NCBI RefSeq assembly: GCF_013240295.1
Contig: NZ_JABETK010000002.1
Coordinates: 1,798,001-1,862,000 of the forward strand
Direction of reading: 5' to 3'
DNA from: Neoaquamicrobium sediminum
Lineage (GTDB): Bacteria > Pseudomonadota > Alphaproteobacteria > Rhizobiales > Rhizobiaceae
DNA: 64,000 nt
Shown: piece after piece, positions 42,998-52,226 of the stretch
Numbering within the stretch: the first letter of the stretch is position 1
Layout of the letters: each line of letters begins with the position of its first letter
Notes under the pieces: generated by a model
What the model was told of the DNA's origin: nothing
What the model saw: only the letters and a program-made list of their open reading frames with translations
The model's database searches: none
Program-made: the position numbers and the translations under genes

Positions 42998-44176
42998 GCG
43001 TCGCCGTCGAGTTCAAGAATGTCGACATCGTCTTCGGCAAGGAGCAGCAGGCCGCGTTGAAGATGATCGACGCGGGCGCCTCCCGCGCCGAGATCCTCGA
43101 CGCAACCGGCGCGGTGCTGGGCTGCGCAGGCGCGAGCCTCGCCGTCGAGCAAGGCGAGATTTCCGTTCTCATGGGACTTTCAGGCTCCGGAAAGTCCACG
43201 CTGCTGCGTGCGGTCAACGGCTTGAACAAGGTCACACGCGGCGAGGTAATCGTGCACGACGGCGACTGGGCGGCCGACGTCGTCTCTTGCCCACCCGCCG
43301 AACTGCGCAAGATCCGTCGCGAATGTGTTGCCATGGTGTTCCAGCAATTCGCGCTGTTACCCTGGCGCACCGTGCGCGAGAATGTTGGCTTCGGGCTGGA
43401 GTTGTCAGGCGTGCCCGCCGCGCAGCGCAAGGAGCGCGTGGCCGCGCAGCTTGAGCTGGTCGGCCTGTCGCAATGGGCAGACAAAATATGCGCACGAGCT
43501 GTCCGGTGGCATGCAGCAGCGCGTCGGGCTGGCGCGCGCTTTCGCCACCGAAGCGCCGATCCTGCTGATGGACGAACCCTTCTCGGCGCTTGATCCGCTG
43601 ATCCGGACCAAGCTTCAGGACGAGTTGCTGGCACTGCAGGAGCGCCTCCACAAGACCATCATCTTCGTCAGCCACGACCTTGAGGAAGCGCTGAAGATCG
43701 GCAATCGCATCACCATCATGGAAGGCGGCCATATCGTCCAGACCGGCGCGCCGGAAGAGATCGTGCTGTCGCCAGCCAACGACTACGTCCGCGACTTCAT
43801 CTCCAACGTGAACCCGCTTTCCGTCCTGACGGCATGGAACGTCATGCGCGACCGGCGCGATCTTTCCGATGCCGGCGAGGACTGGGTATGGCTCGACCGC
43901 CGCAAGACGACGCGCTTCCAGCTCGATGCCAACGGGCTCGTCACCGGCGCGGAAAGAAACGGCCGGCCGGCGATATGGACATCGTGCGATCCTTTCGAAG
44001 CGCTGCCTGAAGACGCCCACCAGGTCTATTGGGCCAAGCCCGGCACCCCGCTCAAGGCGGTCATGCAGGCTATGCACCAGTCGCAGACCGCGCCCGTCGC
44101 TCTCTTCGACGAAAGCTCGCGCTTCGTCGGCGCAATCGGCATCCGCGACGTGTTGCGCGCCGTGCTGCGCCGGTAA
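42994..44176 (+). CDS. choV: Choline ABC transporter ATPase ChoV, frame-broken
   Basis: About 393 residues. Walker A is [12 protein letters not shown], the Q-loop is [11 protein letters not shown], the ABC signature is [14 protein letters not shown], and Walker B is [16 protein letters not shown], followed by the H-loop [10 protein letters not shown]. The C-terminal part is a CBS-like regulatory tail ([37 protein letters not shown]), as in ProV. The frame breaks at AAAA 43483-43486; removing one A restores [16 protein letters not shown] overlaps the choW stop. It powers choline import. Confidence 0.92.
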
Positions 44177-44199
44177 GCTTTACCCACAGCCACAGGAAG

Positions 44200-44223
44200 A
44201 AAATCCTCACGAGGGTGGATTTT
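44200..44223 (+). terminator. Possible terminator after choXWV
   Basis: A perfect 7-bp stem AAAATCC / GGATTTT with a 10-base loop lies 24 bp after the choV stop. The 3' arm ends in TTTT but there is no longer U tract, so termination is only plausible. Confidence 0.4.
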
Positions 44224-44336
44224 GCAACGCAGCAAGGTTATGCTGCATTGCGATCTCGTGTTTGGCCCGTTCGAGGCACATAACGGGAACCGTCGAAGGC
44301 GCGAGACGTTCACCTTGGCAAAGCCAGGAGGCAACG

Positions 44337-44633
44337 ATGCTCGGCACAGGCCCGTCAAACAAGAACATCCTCCGCCGCAAGACAGCGCTGAACGCGCGTC
44401 AGCGCACCGTGGATCTCAAGATTTCACTGCCGTCCGGCAGCGGCAGCGGCAGCGCTGCGAAGCGGCTTGCACGCAAGATTCAGGATTCGGTCTCGCGCAC
44501 GCTGCTGCGGGAGGGCGAGGACGCTTCATGCGTGACCATCGTCGAGGACCGCTCGGCGCAAGAACATAAACGCACCAGCAAAGCCCGGGTGGGCCCGACC
44601 CCGGTCGGCTGCGGTGCCTGGTGGAATTTCTAG
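44337..44633 (+). CDS. Small basic protein of unknown function (98 aa)
   Basis: A 98-residue frame with a strong ribosome site (AGGAGGCAACG) before its ATG. It is rich in Arg/Lys and Ser, with a GSGSGSAAKR segment and an amphipathic stretch (LARKIQDSVSRTLLREGEDASCVTIVEDR), and ends VGCGAWWNF. No family is recognised. It lies between choV and otsB on the same strand and ends 10 bp before the otsB start, so it may be co-transcribed with otsBA. Confidence 0.65.
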   Translation: MLGTGPSNKNILRRKTALNARQRTVDLKISLPSGSGSGSAAKRLARKIQDSVSRTLLREGEDASCVTIVEDRSAQEHKRTSKARVGPTPVGCGAWWNF

Positions 44634-44643
44634 TCCGCGAACG

Positions 44644-45480
44644 ATGCCTGAAGACAACGAACTCGACCCCTACAGTACCGCCGTGTTCCTCGATTTCGAC
44701 GGCACGCTCGTCGACATCGCCGATCGCCCTGACGCGGTGATCCTCCGCGCGGACATCCGCGATGCACTCGACCTGCTTCACGATGCGCTTGACGGCGCGC
44801 TGGCCGTCGTATCCGGCAGGCCCGTTTCCGAACTCGACAGCTTCCTTGCACCGCTGCGCCTGCCAGTCGCGGGCGTCCACGGCCTCGAAGTCCGCCACGG
44901 CGACACTGACGTGCAGCGCCACGGCTTTGATAGCGCAGCGCTGAATCGGCTCGTCGCATCGGCGCGCGCCTTTGCGGCCCACCATCCTGCCCTGCTGGTC
45001 GAGACGAAGGCAGGCTCCGTGGCGATCCATTATCGTCAGGCGCCAGAGCTGGGCGAGGCAGTAGAAAGCTTCGCCGATGACTGCGCACAGGCAGAGCCAG
45101 GCGTGGAAATCCTGCGCGGCAAGATGGTCGCCGAGCTTCGCTTGGGCGGCCGCAACAAGGCCGACGCGGTTTCCTATTTCATGGAACGGCCGCCCTTCGT
45201 GGGACGTACGCCCTGGTTCTTCGGCGACGACGTCACCGACGAGGACGGCTTTCGCCGCGTCAACGAGCTCAGCGGGCAATCGGTGAAGATCGGGCCCGGC
45301 CCGACGGCTGCTCGTCACAGCTTCAAGAGCATCGGCGCGTTTCATCGCTGGCTGGTGCGCGCTGCCGAAAGGGCAGCACTGGCAAAGACAATGGAGGAAG
45401 ACGAAGTGACGGGAGGCAATCAGGCTCGCGGAACCAGACCCGGTATCCGCCCGGCCAGGACCATGGGGAACGTGACATGA
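44644..45480 (+). CDS. otsB: Trehalose-6-phosphate phosphatase OtsB
   Basis: A 278-residue HAD-fold phosphatase giving trehalose from trehalose-6-phosphate. Motif I is FLDFDGTLVDI with the nucleophile Asp17 and acid/base Asp19, motif II is VVSGRPVSEL, the cap contains GVHGLEVRHGD and KMVAELRLGGRNKADAV with the motif III Lys, and motif IV is FFGDDVTDEDGF. It overlaps otsA by four bases (ATGA). ATG 44644 was chosen because the longer frame would overlap the small gene upstream. Confidence 0.93.
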   Translation: MPEDNELDPYSTAVFLDFDGTLVDIADRPDAVILRADIRDALDLLHDALDGALAVVSGRPVSELDSFLAPLRLPVAGVHGLEVRHGDTDVQRHGFDSAALNRLVASARAFAAHHPALLVETKAGSVAIHYRQAPELGEAVESFADDCAQAEPGVEILRGKMVAELRLGGRNKADAVSYFMERPPFVGRTPWFFGDDVTDEDGFRRVNELSGQSVKIGPGPTAARHSFKSIGAFHRWLVRAAERAALAKTMEEDEVTGGNQARGTRPGIRPARTMGNVT

Positions 45481-47018
45481 GCAGACTGGTGATTCTTTCA
45501 AACCGCGTGGCCGACCTGCGCAAGACCAGCCAGTCGGGCGGGCTCGCGGTGGGCCTTGCCGATGCGCTGCGCCAGCGCGGCGGCGTCTGGTTCGGCTGGG
45601 ACGGCGAGACGCTGCAGACCCAGCCCCGCGAGGCAACCGTCGAGCAGGTCGGCAATGTGCGCATGATCTCGGCCGCGATGACGGTCGAAGACTACATGAA
45701 CTACTATGTGGGCTACGCGAACAGCGTCCTGTGGCCGCTGTTTCACTACCGGCTCGACCTCGTCGACTTCCACGCGCCCTATTTCGACGCCTATCAGCGG
45801 GTCAATGCCAACTTTGCCGGGCTGATCGCCCCCTACCTGCAGGACGACGACCTGATCTGGGTTCATGATTATCACTTCATTCCGATGGCCAACTGCCTGC
45901 GCCGCCTCGGCTGCCGCCAGCGCATGGGCTTCTTCCTGCACATTCCATTCCCGCCGCCGGACCTGCTGGCCGCCTCCCCGAACCACCGCTATCTCGTAGA
46001 GGCGCTGCTCGACTACGACGTGCTCGGCTTCCAGACGACAGCGGACACGATAAACTTCCGCCACTATCTGGAGGAATGGGGCGTGGGCGAAGTGCTCGAC
46101 GAGCGCACGATCCGCTACAAGGGCCGCACCATCGCCATCGACCGCTACCCGATCGGCATCGACGTCGAGAGCTTCCGGGATATGGCCCGTAATGCGCCCG
46201 ACGACGTGCGCATCGACAGCGCGCGCCGCGAAAAGCTCGGACGCAAGCAGATCATCGGCGTCGACAGGCTCGACTACTCCAAGGGCCTGCCCGACCGCTT
46301 CCAGGCTTTCGGCAAGCTGCTGGCGCAGCATCCCGAGCTGGAAAAGCAGGTGACCTTCCTGCAGGTCGCGCCGCCCACACGCGAGGACGTCAATGCCTAT
46401 TCAGACATACGCGACGAGCTGGAGGGCCTGACGGGCTCGATCAACGGCCGCTTCTCGGACTTCAACTGGACGCCGCTGCGCTACATTCACCGCCCCGTCC
46501 CGCGTGAGACGCTGGCAGCCCTCTTCCGCGCCAGCCACGTTGGCCTGGTGACGCCATTGCGCGACGGAATGAACCTCGTCGCCAAGGAATTCGTCGCCGC
46601 GCAGGATGACGAAGACCCCGGCGTGCTGGTTCTTTCGCAATTTGCGGGTGCCGCCGAGGACATGACGGAAGCGCTGATCGTCAATCCCTACGACACGGAC
46701 ACGATGGCCGAAGCGATACACCAGGCGCTTGTGATGCCGCTGGAGGAGCGAAAGGCTCGCCACAAGGCGCTTCTCGATCATATCCTTCATCAGGACACGC
46801 AGCGGTGGCTGGCCACGTTCCTCAACGACCTTGAAACGTCCGGCGGCCATACCAACCCGCCCCCGACAGTCTCATCGCCGCCGACGCGGCCTGACCAGCG
46901 GGATTGCATCCCGTCGGCCGGGCGGCTATCAGGTCGACCGTCAGCACAAGGAGCCTTATGCGCAGCGACGTCATCACCGGTTTTCCCCGCGGGAGTGAAC
47001 GGCCCAAGGGCCGAATGA
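45477..47018 (+). CDS. otsA: Trehalose-6-phosphate synthase OtsA
   Basis: A 513-residue GT20 enzyme that joins UDP-glucose (or ADP-glucose) and glucose-6-phosphate. Conserved segments are LSNRVAD and QSGGLAVGL at the N-terminus, [45 protein letters not shown], and [15 protein letters not shown] with the donor-site Asp. After [13 protein letters not shown] the last 50 or so residues are low-complexity ([16 protein letters not shown]) and unlike the family, which normally ends about there. It is coupled to otsB and supplies an osmoprotectant. Confidence 0.94.
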   Translation: MSRLVILSNRVADLRKTSQSGGLAVGLADALRQRGGVWFGWDGETLQTQPREATVEQVGNVRMISAAMTVEDYMNYYVGYANSVLWPLFHYRLDLVDFHAPYFDAYQRVNANFAGLIAPYLQDDDLIWVHDYHFIPMANCLRRLGCRQRMGFFLHIPFPPPDLLAASPNHRYLVEALLDYDVLGFQTTADTINFRHYLEEWGVGEVLDERTIRYKGRTIAIDRYPIGIDVESFRDMARNAPDDVRIDSARREKLGRKQIIGVDRLDYSKGLPDRFQAFGKLLAQHPELEKQVTFLQVAPPTREDVNAYSDIRDELEGLTGSINGRFSDFNWTPLRYIHRPVPRETLAALFRASHVGLVTPLRDGMNLVAKEFVAAQDDEDPGVLVLSQFAGAAEDMTEALIVNPYDTDTMAEAIHQALVMPLEERKARHKALLDHILHQDTQRWLATFLNDLETSGGHTNPPPTVSSPPTRPDQRDCIPSAGRLSGRPSAQGALCAATSSPVFPAGVNGPRAE

Positions 47019-47060
47019 CACGTTGTGCGCCGCAGGCGCCTTACTGACGGAATATCTTAC

Positions 47061-47504
47061 ATGACCGAAAAACTACGCATCCGGGCCTATGGTCCGGACG
47101 ACAGGCAGCGGCTGCTTGCCATCTGGCATGCCGCATCTCTGAAGGGGCATCCCTTCTTCACCGCCGATCAGCTTCGCGAACAGGCCAAGCTTGTCGGTGA
47201 AGCCTACCTGCCCAAGGCTGAAAACTGGGTTGCCACGCTTGCCGACGAGCCCATCGGCTTCATCGGCCTTCTGGACACCTTCATCGGCGGATTGTTCGTC
47301 GATCCTGCTCGCCATGGAACAGGCGCAGGTCGGCACCTTGTCGAGTACGCATTGTCGCTGAAGGGTGAGTTGTCGCTGGAAGTGTTCACCCTCAACACAA
47401 GCGCCATCGGCTTCTACCGCCATATCGGCTTCGTGGAGACCGGCAGACGCATCAGCAACGAGCACGGCATGCCGCTCGAACTGGTCGCGATGCGCAGTAG
47501 CTAG
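47061..47504 (+). CDS. GNAT-family N-acetyltransferase
   Basis: A 147-residue acetyltransferase. The acetyl-CoA-binding A motif is [20 protein letters not shown], and the B motif is [25 protein letters not shown]. The overall form is close to small GNAT proteins that acetylate amino groups of peptides or small molecules. ATG 47061 lies after AATATCTTAC without a good ribosome site. The substrate is unknown. Confidence 0.85.
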   Translation: MTEKLRIRAYGPDDRQRLLAIWHAASLKGHPFFTADQLREQAKLVGEAYLPKAENWVATLADEPIGFIGLLDTFIGGLFVDPARHGTGAGRHLVEYALSLKGELSLEVFTLNTSAIGFYRHIGFVETGRRISNEHGMPLELVAMRSS

Positions 47505-47625
47505 CGATACCCGGTCGCGGCGGCACGCCTGCCGCGACCGACCGCTTGCGCGTTCCGGAACACCGGTGAAAGGGCCATGCTCGCATCTTGCATCGCCCGG
47601 CAGGGCACCGCTAAGATGGTGTCAA

Positions 47626-47646
47626 ATTGTTCTATTTCATAACAAT
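47626..47646. promoter_or_regulatory. Operator-like inverted repeat upstream of SDR/CoA-transferase pair
   Basis: ATTGTT-N9-AACAAT, a perfect 6-bp-arm palindrome in an AT-rich patch, 18 bp before the SDR ATG at 47665. It has the shape of a dimeric repressor site and could cover the promoter. No regulator gene lies beside it. Confidence 0.4.
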
Positions 47647-47664
47647 ATTTGCGGAGGAATTTCC

Positions 47665-48426
47665 ATGAACCCATCAGGTCAGGTCGCGATCGTCACCGGC
47701 GGCGGCTCCGGTCTCGGCGAGGCGACGGCACGTGCGCTTGCCGCGAAGGGCGCGAAGGTCGCGCTGTTCGACATCGGCATCGAGCGCGCCGAGGCTGTGG
47801 CCGCCGAACTCGGCGGCATCGCGGTCAAGTGCGACGTCTCCAGGGCCGAGGCAGCGGAAGCCGCCATCGCCGAGGTCGCAGACAAGCTCGGCACGCCGCG
47901 GATCCTGGTCAATTGCGCCGGCATCGCCATCGCCATGAAGACCACGGGCAAGGACGGCGCCCACCCGCTCGACCTCTACCGCAAGGTTATCGAGGTCAAT
48001 CTCATCGGCACTTTCAATATGATCCGGCTCTTCGCCGCTCGCGTCGAGCAGGCCGAACCGCTGGAGGGCGGCGAGCGCGGCGTCATCGTCAACACCGCTT
48101 CGGTCGCAGCCTATGACGGCCAGATCGGCCAGGCAGCCTATTCGTCCTCAAAGGGCGGCGTTGTCGGCATGACGCTGCCGATTGCCCGCGACCTTGCCCG
48201 CTCCGGCATCCGTGTCATGACGATAGCGCCCGGCATCTTCCGTACGCCGATGCTCGCCGGTCTGCCGGAGGATGCGCAGAAGTCGCTCGGCCAGCAGGTG
48301 CCCTTCCCTTCCCGTCTCGGCGACCCTGCGGAATATGGCGCGCTTGCCAGCCACATCGTCGAAAACCAGATGCTCAACGGTGAGGTGATCCGCCTCGACG
48401 GCGCGATCCGCATGGCGCCTAAATAA
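47665..48426 (+). CDS. SDR, 3-hydroxyacyl-CoA dehydrogenase type II-like
   Basis: A 253-residue SDR with TGGGSGLG at residues 11-18, an acidic FDIG after beta-2 favouring NAD, NCAG, the active-site Ser ([11 protein letters not shown]) and YSSSK, and the C-terminal [13 protein letters not shown]. The form ([26 protein letters not shown]) is that of HSD17B10/3-hydroxyacyl-CoA dehydrogenases. GGAGGAATT precedes the ATG. The CoA-transferase gene follows 17 bp later, so both probably act on the same acyl-CoA. Confidence 0.87.
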   Translation: MNPSGQVAIVTGGGSGLGEATARALAAKGAKVALFDIGIERAEAVAAELGGIAVKCDVSRAEAAEAAIAEVADKLGTPRILVNCAGIAIAMKTTGKDGAHPLDLYRKVIEVNLIGTFNMIRLFAARVEQAEPLEGGERGVIVNTASVAAYDGQIGQAAYSSSKGGVVGMTLPIARDLARSGIRVMTIAPGIFRTPMLAGLPEDAQKSLGQQVPFPSRLGDPAEYGALASHIVENQMLNGEVIRLDGAIRMAPK

Positions 48427-48443
48427 GCGCGGAACCGGCGGCG

Positions 48444-49601
48444 ATGGAGGGGGCAGCCCGCAAGACCGGCCCATTGACCGGCTTCACCGTCATCGAAATG
48501 GCGGGGCTGGGGCCTGTGCCTCACGCCGGCCTGATGCTGGCCGAGCTTGGGGCGCGCGTTGTGCGCGTCGAGCGGCTGGCCAAGGAGCAAGCCTTCCTCA
48601 ACCTGCCGCCGCAATACGACCTCGACAGGCACGGCCGCGAGATCATCCGCATCGACCTGAAGCGTGCCGAAGGCACCGCGCTGATTATGCGACTGGCAGC
48701 CGGCGCCGATGCGATCCTTGAAGGCTTTCGCCCCGGCGTCATGGAGCGGCTGGGGCTCGGCCCTGAACCGCTGCTCGCCGCAAACCCGCGTCTGGTCTAT
48801 GGGCGGATGACCGGGTTCGGCCAGGACGGCCCGCTCGCTGCGCGCGCCGGACATGACCTGACCTATCTGGCGCTGTCAGGCGTGCTGCATACGATCGGTC
48901 CGAAGGACGGCAAGCCCGTGCCACCGCTTAACCTGGCAGCGGACTATGGCGGCGGCACGATGTTCCTCATCATGGGCGTGCTTGCCGCCCTGCTCGAAGC
49001 CTCGCGCTCGGGCAAGGGGCAGGTGGTAGACGCCGCGATGATCGATGGCGCGTCCATGCTGGCGGCGCCCTTCTTCGCCTTCATGGCGGCCGGCATCTGG
49101 CAGGACCGGCGCGGCGTGAACCTCCTCGATTCGGGTACGCCCTTCTACGACACCTACACCTGCGCCGACGGCCGCCATGTCGCCGTCGCCTGCCTGGAGC
49201 CGCAGTTCTTCGCCGAGTTCTGCCGCCTGCTGCCGCTGGACGAGCGCTTCGCGCGCGCGCAATACGACCAGTCGCTATGGCCGGACATGCGGGCTGCGAT
49301 CGCATCACGGATTGCCGAGCGTCCACGCGACGACTGGGCAGCGCTGTTCGAGCCGACCGACGCCTGTGTCGCGCCGGTGCTCTCGCTTGGTGAAGCGCCG
49401 GCCCATCCGCACAACAGGGCGCGCCGCACGCATGTCGAGACCGACGGCCTCACGCGCCCTGCCCCGGCACCCCGCTTTTCCCGGACCATCACGACCGTTT
49501 CGCCGCAGGCCCTCCGTGACAGCGCAGCCACGCTCCGGGCGTTCGGCATCGACGAATCGGAAGCGGAGCATCTTGCCAGCGAGGGTATCGTCGGCCGATA
49601 A
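48444..49601 (+). CDS. CaiB/BaiF-family CoA-transferase or alpha-methylacyl-CoA racemase
   Basis: A 385-residue type III CoA-transferase. Typical features are GFTVIEMAGLGPVPHAGLMLAELGARVVRVE near the N-terminus, LILEGFRPGVMERLGLG, GRMTGFGQDGPLAARAGHDLTYLALSG (His-Asp as in racemases) and VVDAAMIDGASMLAAPFFA. The racemase-like His-Asp pair and DGASML segment favour alpha-methylacyl-CoA racemase over formyl-CoA transferase. It should work with the hydroxyacyl-CoA dehydrogenase upstream. Confidence 0.87.
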   Translation: MEGAARKTGPLTGFTVIEMAGLGPVPHAGLMLAELGARVVRVERLAKEQAFLNLPPQYDLDRHGREIIRIDLKRAEGTALIMRLAAGADAILEGFRPGVMERLGLGPEPLLAANPRLVYGRMTGFGQDGPLAARAGHDLTYLALSGVLHTIGPKDGKPVPPLNLAADYGGGTMFLIMGVLAALLEASRSGKGQVVDAAMIDGASMLAAPFFAFMAAGIWQDRRGVNLLDSGTPFYDTYTCADGRHVAVACLEPQFFAEFCRLLPLDERFARAQYDQSLWPDMRAAIASRIAERPRDDWAALFEPTDACVAPVLSLGEAPAHPHNRARRTHVETDGLTRPAPAPRFSRTITTVSPQALRDSAATLRAFGIDESEAEHLASEGIVGR

Positions 49602-49637
49602 TAAGACTTTCACAGTCAACTTATTGGAAGCGATCCG

Positions 49638-50420
49638 TTGTCAGAAAAGAAGAAGGACGTCCTGCGCGAAACCGACGATGAGGCGATTCGCCTCGCGCGC
49701 ACGCTGTTGCGGTCCTCACGCTATGGCGCGCTTGCGGTACTCGATCCTGAAACGGGGGCACCGATGGCCAGCCGGGTCGCGGTTGCAACCGACCATGACG
49801 GCGCCCCCATCATCCTGATCTCGGCTCTTTCCGCCCACACTGGCGGCATTGTTGCCGATCCGCGCTGCTCGCTGATGTTGGGCGAGCCCGGCAAGGGCGA
49901 CCCGCTCGCCCATCCGCGCATCACCATTGCCTGCAAAGCGGAGAAGATCGCGAAAGACGACCCGCGACACGGACGTATTGAGTGGCGTTTCCTCGCGCAC
50001 AATCCGAAATCGAAGCTTTATGCTGGGCTGGGCGACTTCGCCTTCTTCCGCCTCGTTCCACAGCGCGCCAGCCTCAACGGCGGGTTTGGCAAGGCTTATG
50101 CGCTGACCGTCGATGACCTGATGATCACCGGGTCATCTCTCGACGCGATCGCGGCGGCCGAGCCGGGCGCGGTCAAACATATGAACGAGGACCATGGCGA
50201 CGCGATCGGCCGCTACGCGATCCATTTCGGCAAGGTGCGAGAGCCCGGCGACTGGATCATGACGGGTATCGACGCCGATGGCTTCGATCTTGCCTCTGGC
50301 GACCGCACGATGCGGATTTTTTTTCAAAAACCTCTCGTCGACGCCCACGATATGCACAAGACACTTGTCGCCATGGCTGTCGAGGCTCGCCAGGCGCTAT
50401 CGGCAATTGGTCCAGTTTGA
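49638..50420 (+). CDS. HugZ-like protein (pyridoxamine-phosphate oxidase fold plus DUF2470)
   Basis: A 260-residue protein. The N-terminal split beta-barrel (SSRYGALAVLDPETGAPMASRVAVATDHDGAPIILIS) resembles FMN- or heme-binding pyridoxamine-phosphate-oxidase-like proteins, and the C-terminus has the DUF2470 signature KHMNEDHGDAIGRYA. This arrangement is that of HugZ-type heme-utilisation proteins. The start is TTG with GGAAGCGA upstream. The ligand is inferred. Confidence 0.82.
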   Translation: MSEKKKDVLRETDDEAIRLARTLLRSSRYGALAVLDPETGAPMASRVAVATDHDGAPIILISALSAHTGGIVADPRCSLMLGEPGKGDPLAHPRITIACKAEKIAKDDPRHGRIEWRFLAHNPKSKLYAGLGDFAFFRLVPQRASLNGGFGKAYALTVDDLMITGSSLDAIAAAEPGAVKHMNEDHGDAIGRYAIHFGKVREPGDWIMTGIDADGFDLASGDRTMRIFFQKPLVDAHDMHKTLVAMAVEARQALSAIGPV

Positions 50421-50496
50421 AGCAAGCGGTGCGCAATGATGAAACTGTCTCATAAACGCTTGTTATCTTGGAAGTTTGCGCTATACGTTAGGTTGC

Positions 50497-50532
50497 AGGC
50501 AGGTAATAACTGGGCCGATTTACAACCTGCCT
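50497..50532. promoter_or_regulatory. Inverted repeat upstream of arsR-type regulator gene
   Basis: AGGCAGGT (50497-50504) and ACCTGCCT (50525-50532) are exact complements with a 20-base loop, 58 bp before the regulator ATG. It may be an operator for autoregulation or a leader hairpin. It does not match the published NolR consensus well. Confidence 0.35.
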
Positions 50533-50589
50533 TTCGTTCGATGTTGTTGCCCCCACAACGTCTTCGAAAGATGCGGCAACGGGGATACG

Positions 50590-50898
50590 ATGGTTTCTGA
50601 TCAGCTTGTCGACAACGCCGACATGGTTGCCGAGTTTCTGTCTGCCATCGGCAACGGAAAAAGGCTGGCGATCATGTGCCACCTCCTGAGCGGCGAAATG
50701 TCAGTCGGTGAAATTGCGGAAAAAGTGGACTTGAGCCAGTCTGCGCTGTCGCAACATCTGGCAAAGCTTCGCGCCATGGGCCTCGTGGAGACCCGTCGCG
50801 AGCGGCAGATGATCTTCTATTCCTGCTCCTCGGCAAAGGTGCGCGAGGTGCTGGTGACGCTCGACGGCATTTTCGGCGCAAGGGCCGCAGCCGAGTAG
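50590..50898 (+). CDS. ArsR-family regulator resembling NolR
   Basis: A 102-residue winged-helix repressor. The recognition region SLSQSALSQHLAKLRAMGLVETRRERQMIFYSCSS-like sequence and the lead VAEFLSAIGNGKRLAIMCHLL resemble rhizobial NolR, a global regulator of nodulation, core metabolism and conjugation genes. No metal-binding CxC motif is present. ATG 50590 was chosen; the longer frame has no ribosome site. Its targets are unknown here, though fosX and the methyltransferase gene follow directly. Confidence 0.82.
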   Translation: MVSDQLVDNADMVAEFLSAIGNGKRLAIMCHLLSGEMSVGEIAEKVDLSQSALSQHLAKLRAMGLVETRRERQMIFYSCSSAKVREVLVTLDGIFGARAAAE

Positions 50899-50964
50899 GA
50901 TTGCCACTGCGCCGACCCGAGTTTACCTCTGCCGGTATCCGCTCGCGAATCCGGGAGAGCCACT

Positions 50965-51396
50965 TTGGCGCAAGGCCTCAGCCACATCACCTTTATCGTC
51001 CGCGATCTTGACCGCATGGAAACAATCCTGTCGTCCGTGCTCGGTGCCCGCAAGGTTTACGATTCCGGCGACGATACCTTCTCCCTGTCCCGTGAACGCT
51101 TCTTTCTGGTCGGCGACGGCCACAACGCCGTGTGGATCGCAACGATGGAGGGCGATGCGCTACCTTCGCGCACGTACAATCATGTCGCCTTCAAGATCGA
51201 CGATCCCGACTACGATGCCTGCCTCGCTCGCGTGACAGGCCTGGGTCTGGAGATGCGCGAGAGCCGGCCGAGGGTCGCGGGCGAAGGTCGGTCGATCTAT
51301 TTCTACGACGACGACAACCACATGTTCGAGCTGCACACCGGCACTCTGGAAGAGCGCCTGAAGCGCTACGCCAGGGGCACGGGAGACGCCGCGTGA
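50965..51396 (+). CDS. fosX: FosX-type fosfomycin hydrolase (VOC superfamily)
   Basis: A 143-residue metalloenzyme. His7, His73 and Glu122 form the Mn2+ site and Glu44 (LSRERF) is in the position of the general base that activates water in Mesorhizobium loti FosX. The end GRSIYFYDDDNHMFELHTGTLEERLKRYA is very close to that protein. It should open the fosfomycin epoxide with water. A four-residue insertion (GHNA) follows VGD compared with the M. loti enzyme as I recall it. TTG start with GGGAGAGCC upstream. It is coupled to the next gene. Confidence 0.88.
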   Translation: MAQGLSHITFIVRDLDRMETILSSVLGARKVYDSGDDTFSLSRERFFLVGDGHNAVWIATMEGDALPSRTYNHVAFKIDDPDYDACLARVTGLGLEMRESRPRVAGEGRSIYFYDDDNHMFELHTGTLEERLKRYARGTGDAA

Positions 51397-52217
51397 CGCA
51401 AGGCGGCTACGACCCGGCAACGGCGATTCGCATCGAAAGCCCCGACGACCCGCGCATTGCCGCCTACCACGCCATCCGCGAGCGCGACCTTGTCGGCCGG
51501 GAGGGCCGTTTCATCGCCGAGGGCAAGGTTGTCCTGAACGTGCTGTTTTCCGCCCGCCGCTTCGCGGTCGAATCGGCGCTGATCCTGGAACAGCGCCTTC
51601 TCGGAATGGCTGAAACACTGACGCGCGCGCCCGCAGACATGCCGGTCTATGTCGCATCGCAATCCGTCATGGATGCGGTCGCGGGCTTCCATATCCACCG
51701 CGGCGTGCTGGCGCTGGGCCGTTGTCGCGCCGAAGACGACCCCGGGGAGATGCTCGCCGGCCTGCCCGCCGATGCGTTGGTCGTCGCACTTGTCGGCATT
51801 TCCAACCACGACAATATGGGCGCAATCTTCCGCAACGCCGCGGCTTTCGAGGCAGATGCGGTGCTGCTCGATCCGAGCTGCTGCGATCCGCTATACCGCA
51901 AGGCGATCCGTGTTTCCGTGGGCGCAGCGCTCAAGGTGCCTTTTACCCGGATATCCGGCGAGGCAGCGCTGGTCGACATGCTTGCCCGCCACGGCTTTCG
52001 CCAGTTCGCACTGTCCCCATCCGGCAGTCGCGCCGTCGATACCGTGAACCGCGAAGGCCGTACGGCGCTTTATCTCGGCACCGAAGGCGCCGGCCTGCCG
52101 CCTGCCCTGATGGCGCGCATGGAAACGGTGCGCATTGCGATGTCACAAGACTTCGACAGCCTCAACGTCGCCGCCGCCTCGGCCGTCGCGCTCCACCGGC
52201 TGTGGCGGGACCAGTAG
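51393..52217 (+). CDS. TrmH/SpoU-family RNA methyltransferase
   Basis: A 274-residue SPOUT methyltransferase for 2'-O-methylation of tRNA or rRNA. The N-terminal substrate domain (RIAAYHAIRERDLVGREGRFIAEGKVVL) precedes the knotted domain with motif 1 GISNHDNMGAIFRNAAAF, motif 2 LYLGTEGAGLP and motif 3 AMSQDFDSLNVAAASAVALHRL. The GTG start overlaps the fosX stop (GTGA) and has GGGAGACGCC upstream. The exact target nucleotide is unknown. Confidence 0.9.
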   Translation: MTQGGYDPATAIRIESPDDPRIAAYHAIRERDLVGREGRFIAEGKVVLNVLFSARRFAVESALILEQRLLGMAETLTRAPADMPVYVASQSVMDAVAGFHIHRGVLALGRCRAEDDPGEMLAGLPADALVVALVGISNHDNMGAIFRNAAAFEADAVLLDPSCCDPLYRKAIRVSVGAALKVPFTRISGEAALVDMLARHGFRQFALSPSGSRAVDTVNREGRTALYLGTEGAGLPPALMARMETVRIAMSQDFDSLNVAAASAVALHRLWRDQ

Positions 52218-52226
52218 AGATAACCG

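Noticed and set aside
50485-50510. Possible NolR box (TTAG-N9-A) upstream of the ArsR-type gene
   Set aside because: Both outer positions deviate from the published consensus, so it is not called; only the exact inverted repeat is recorded.
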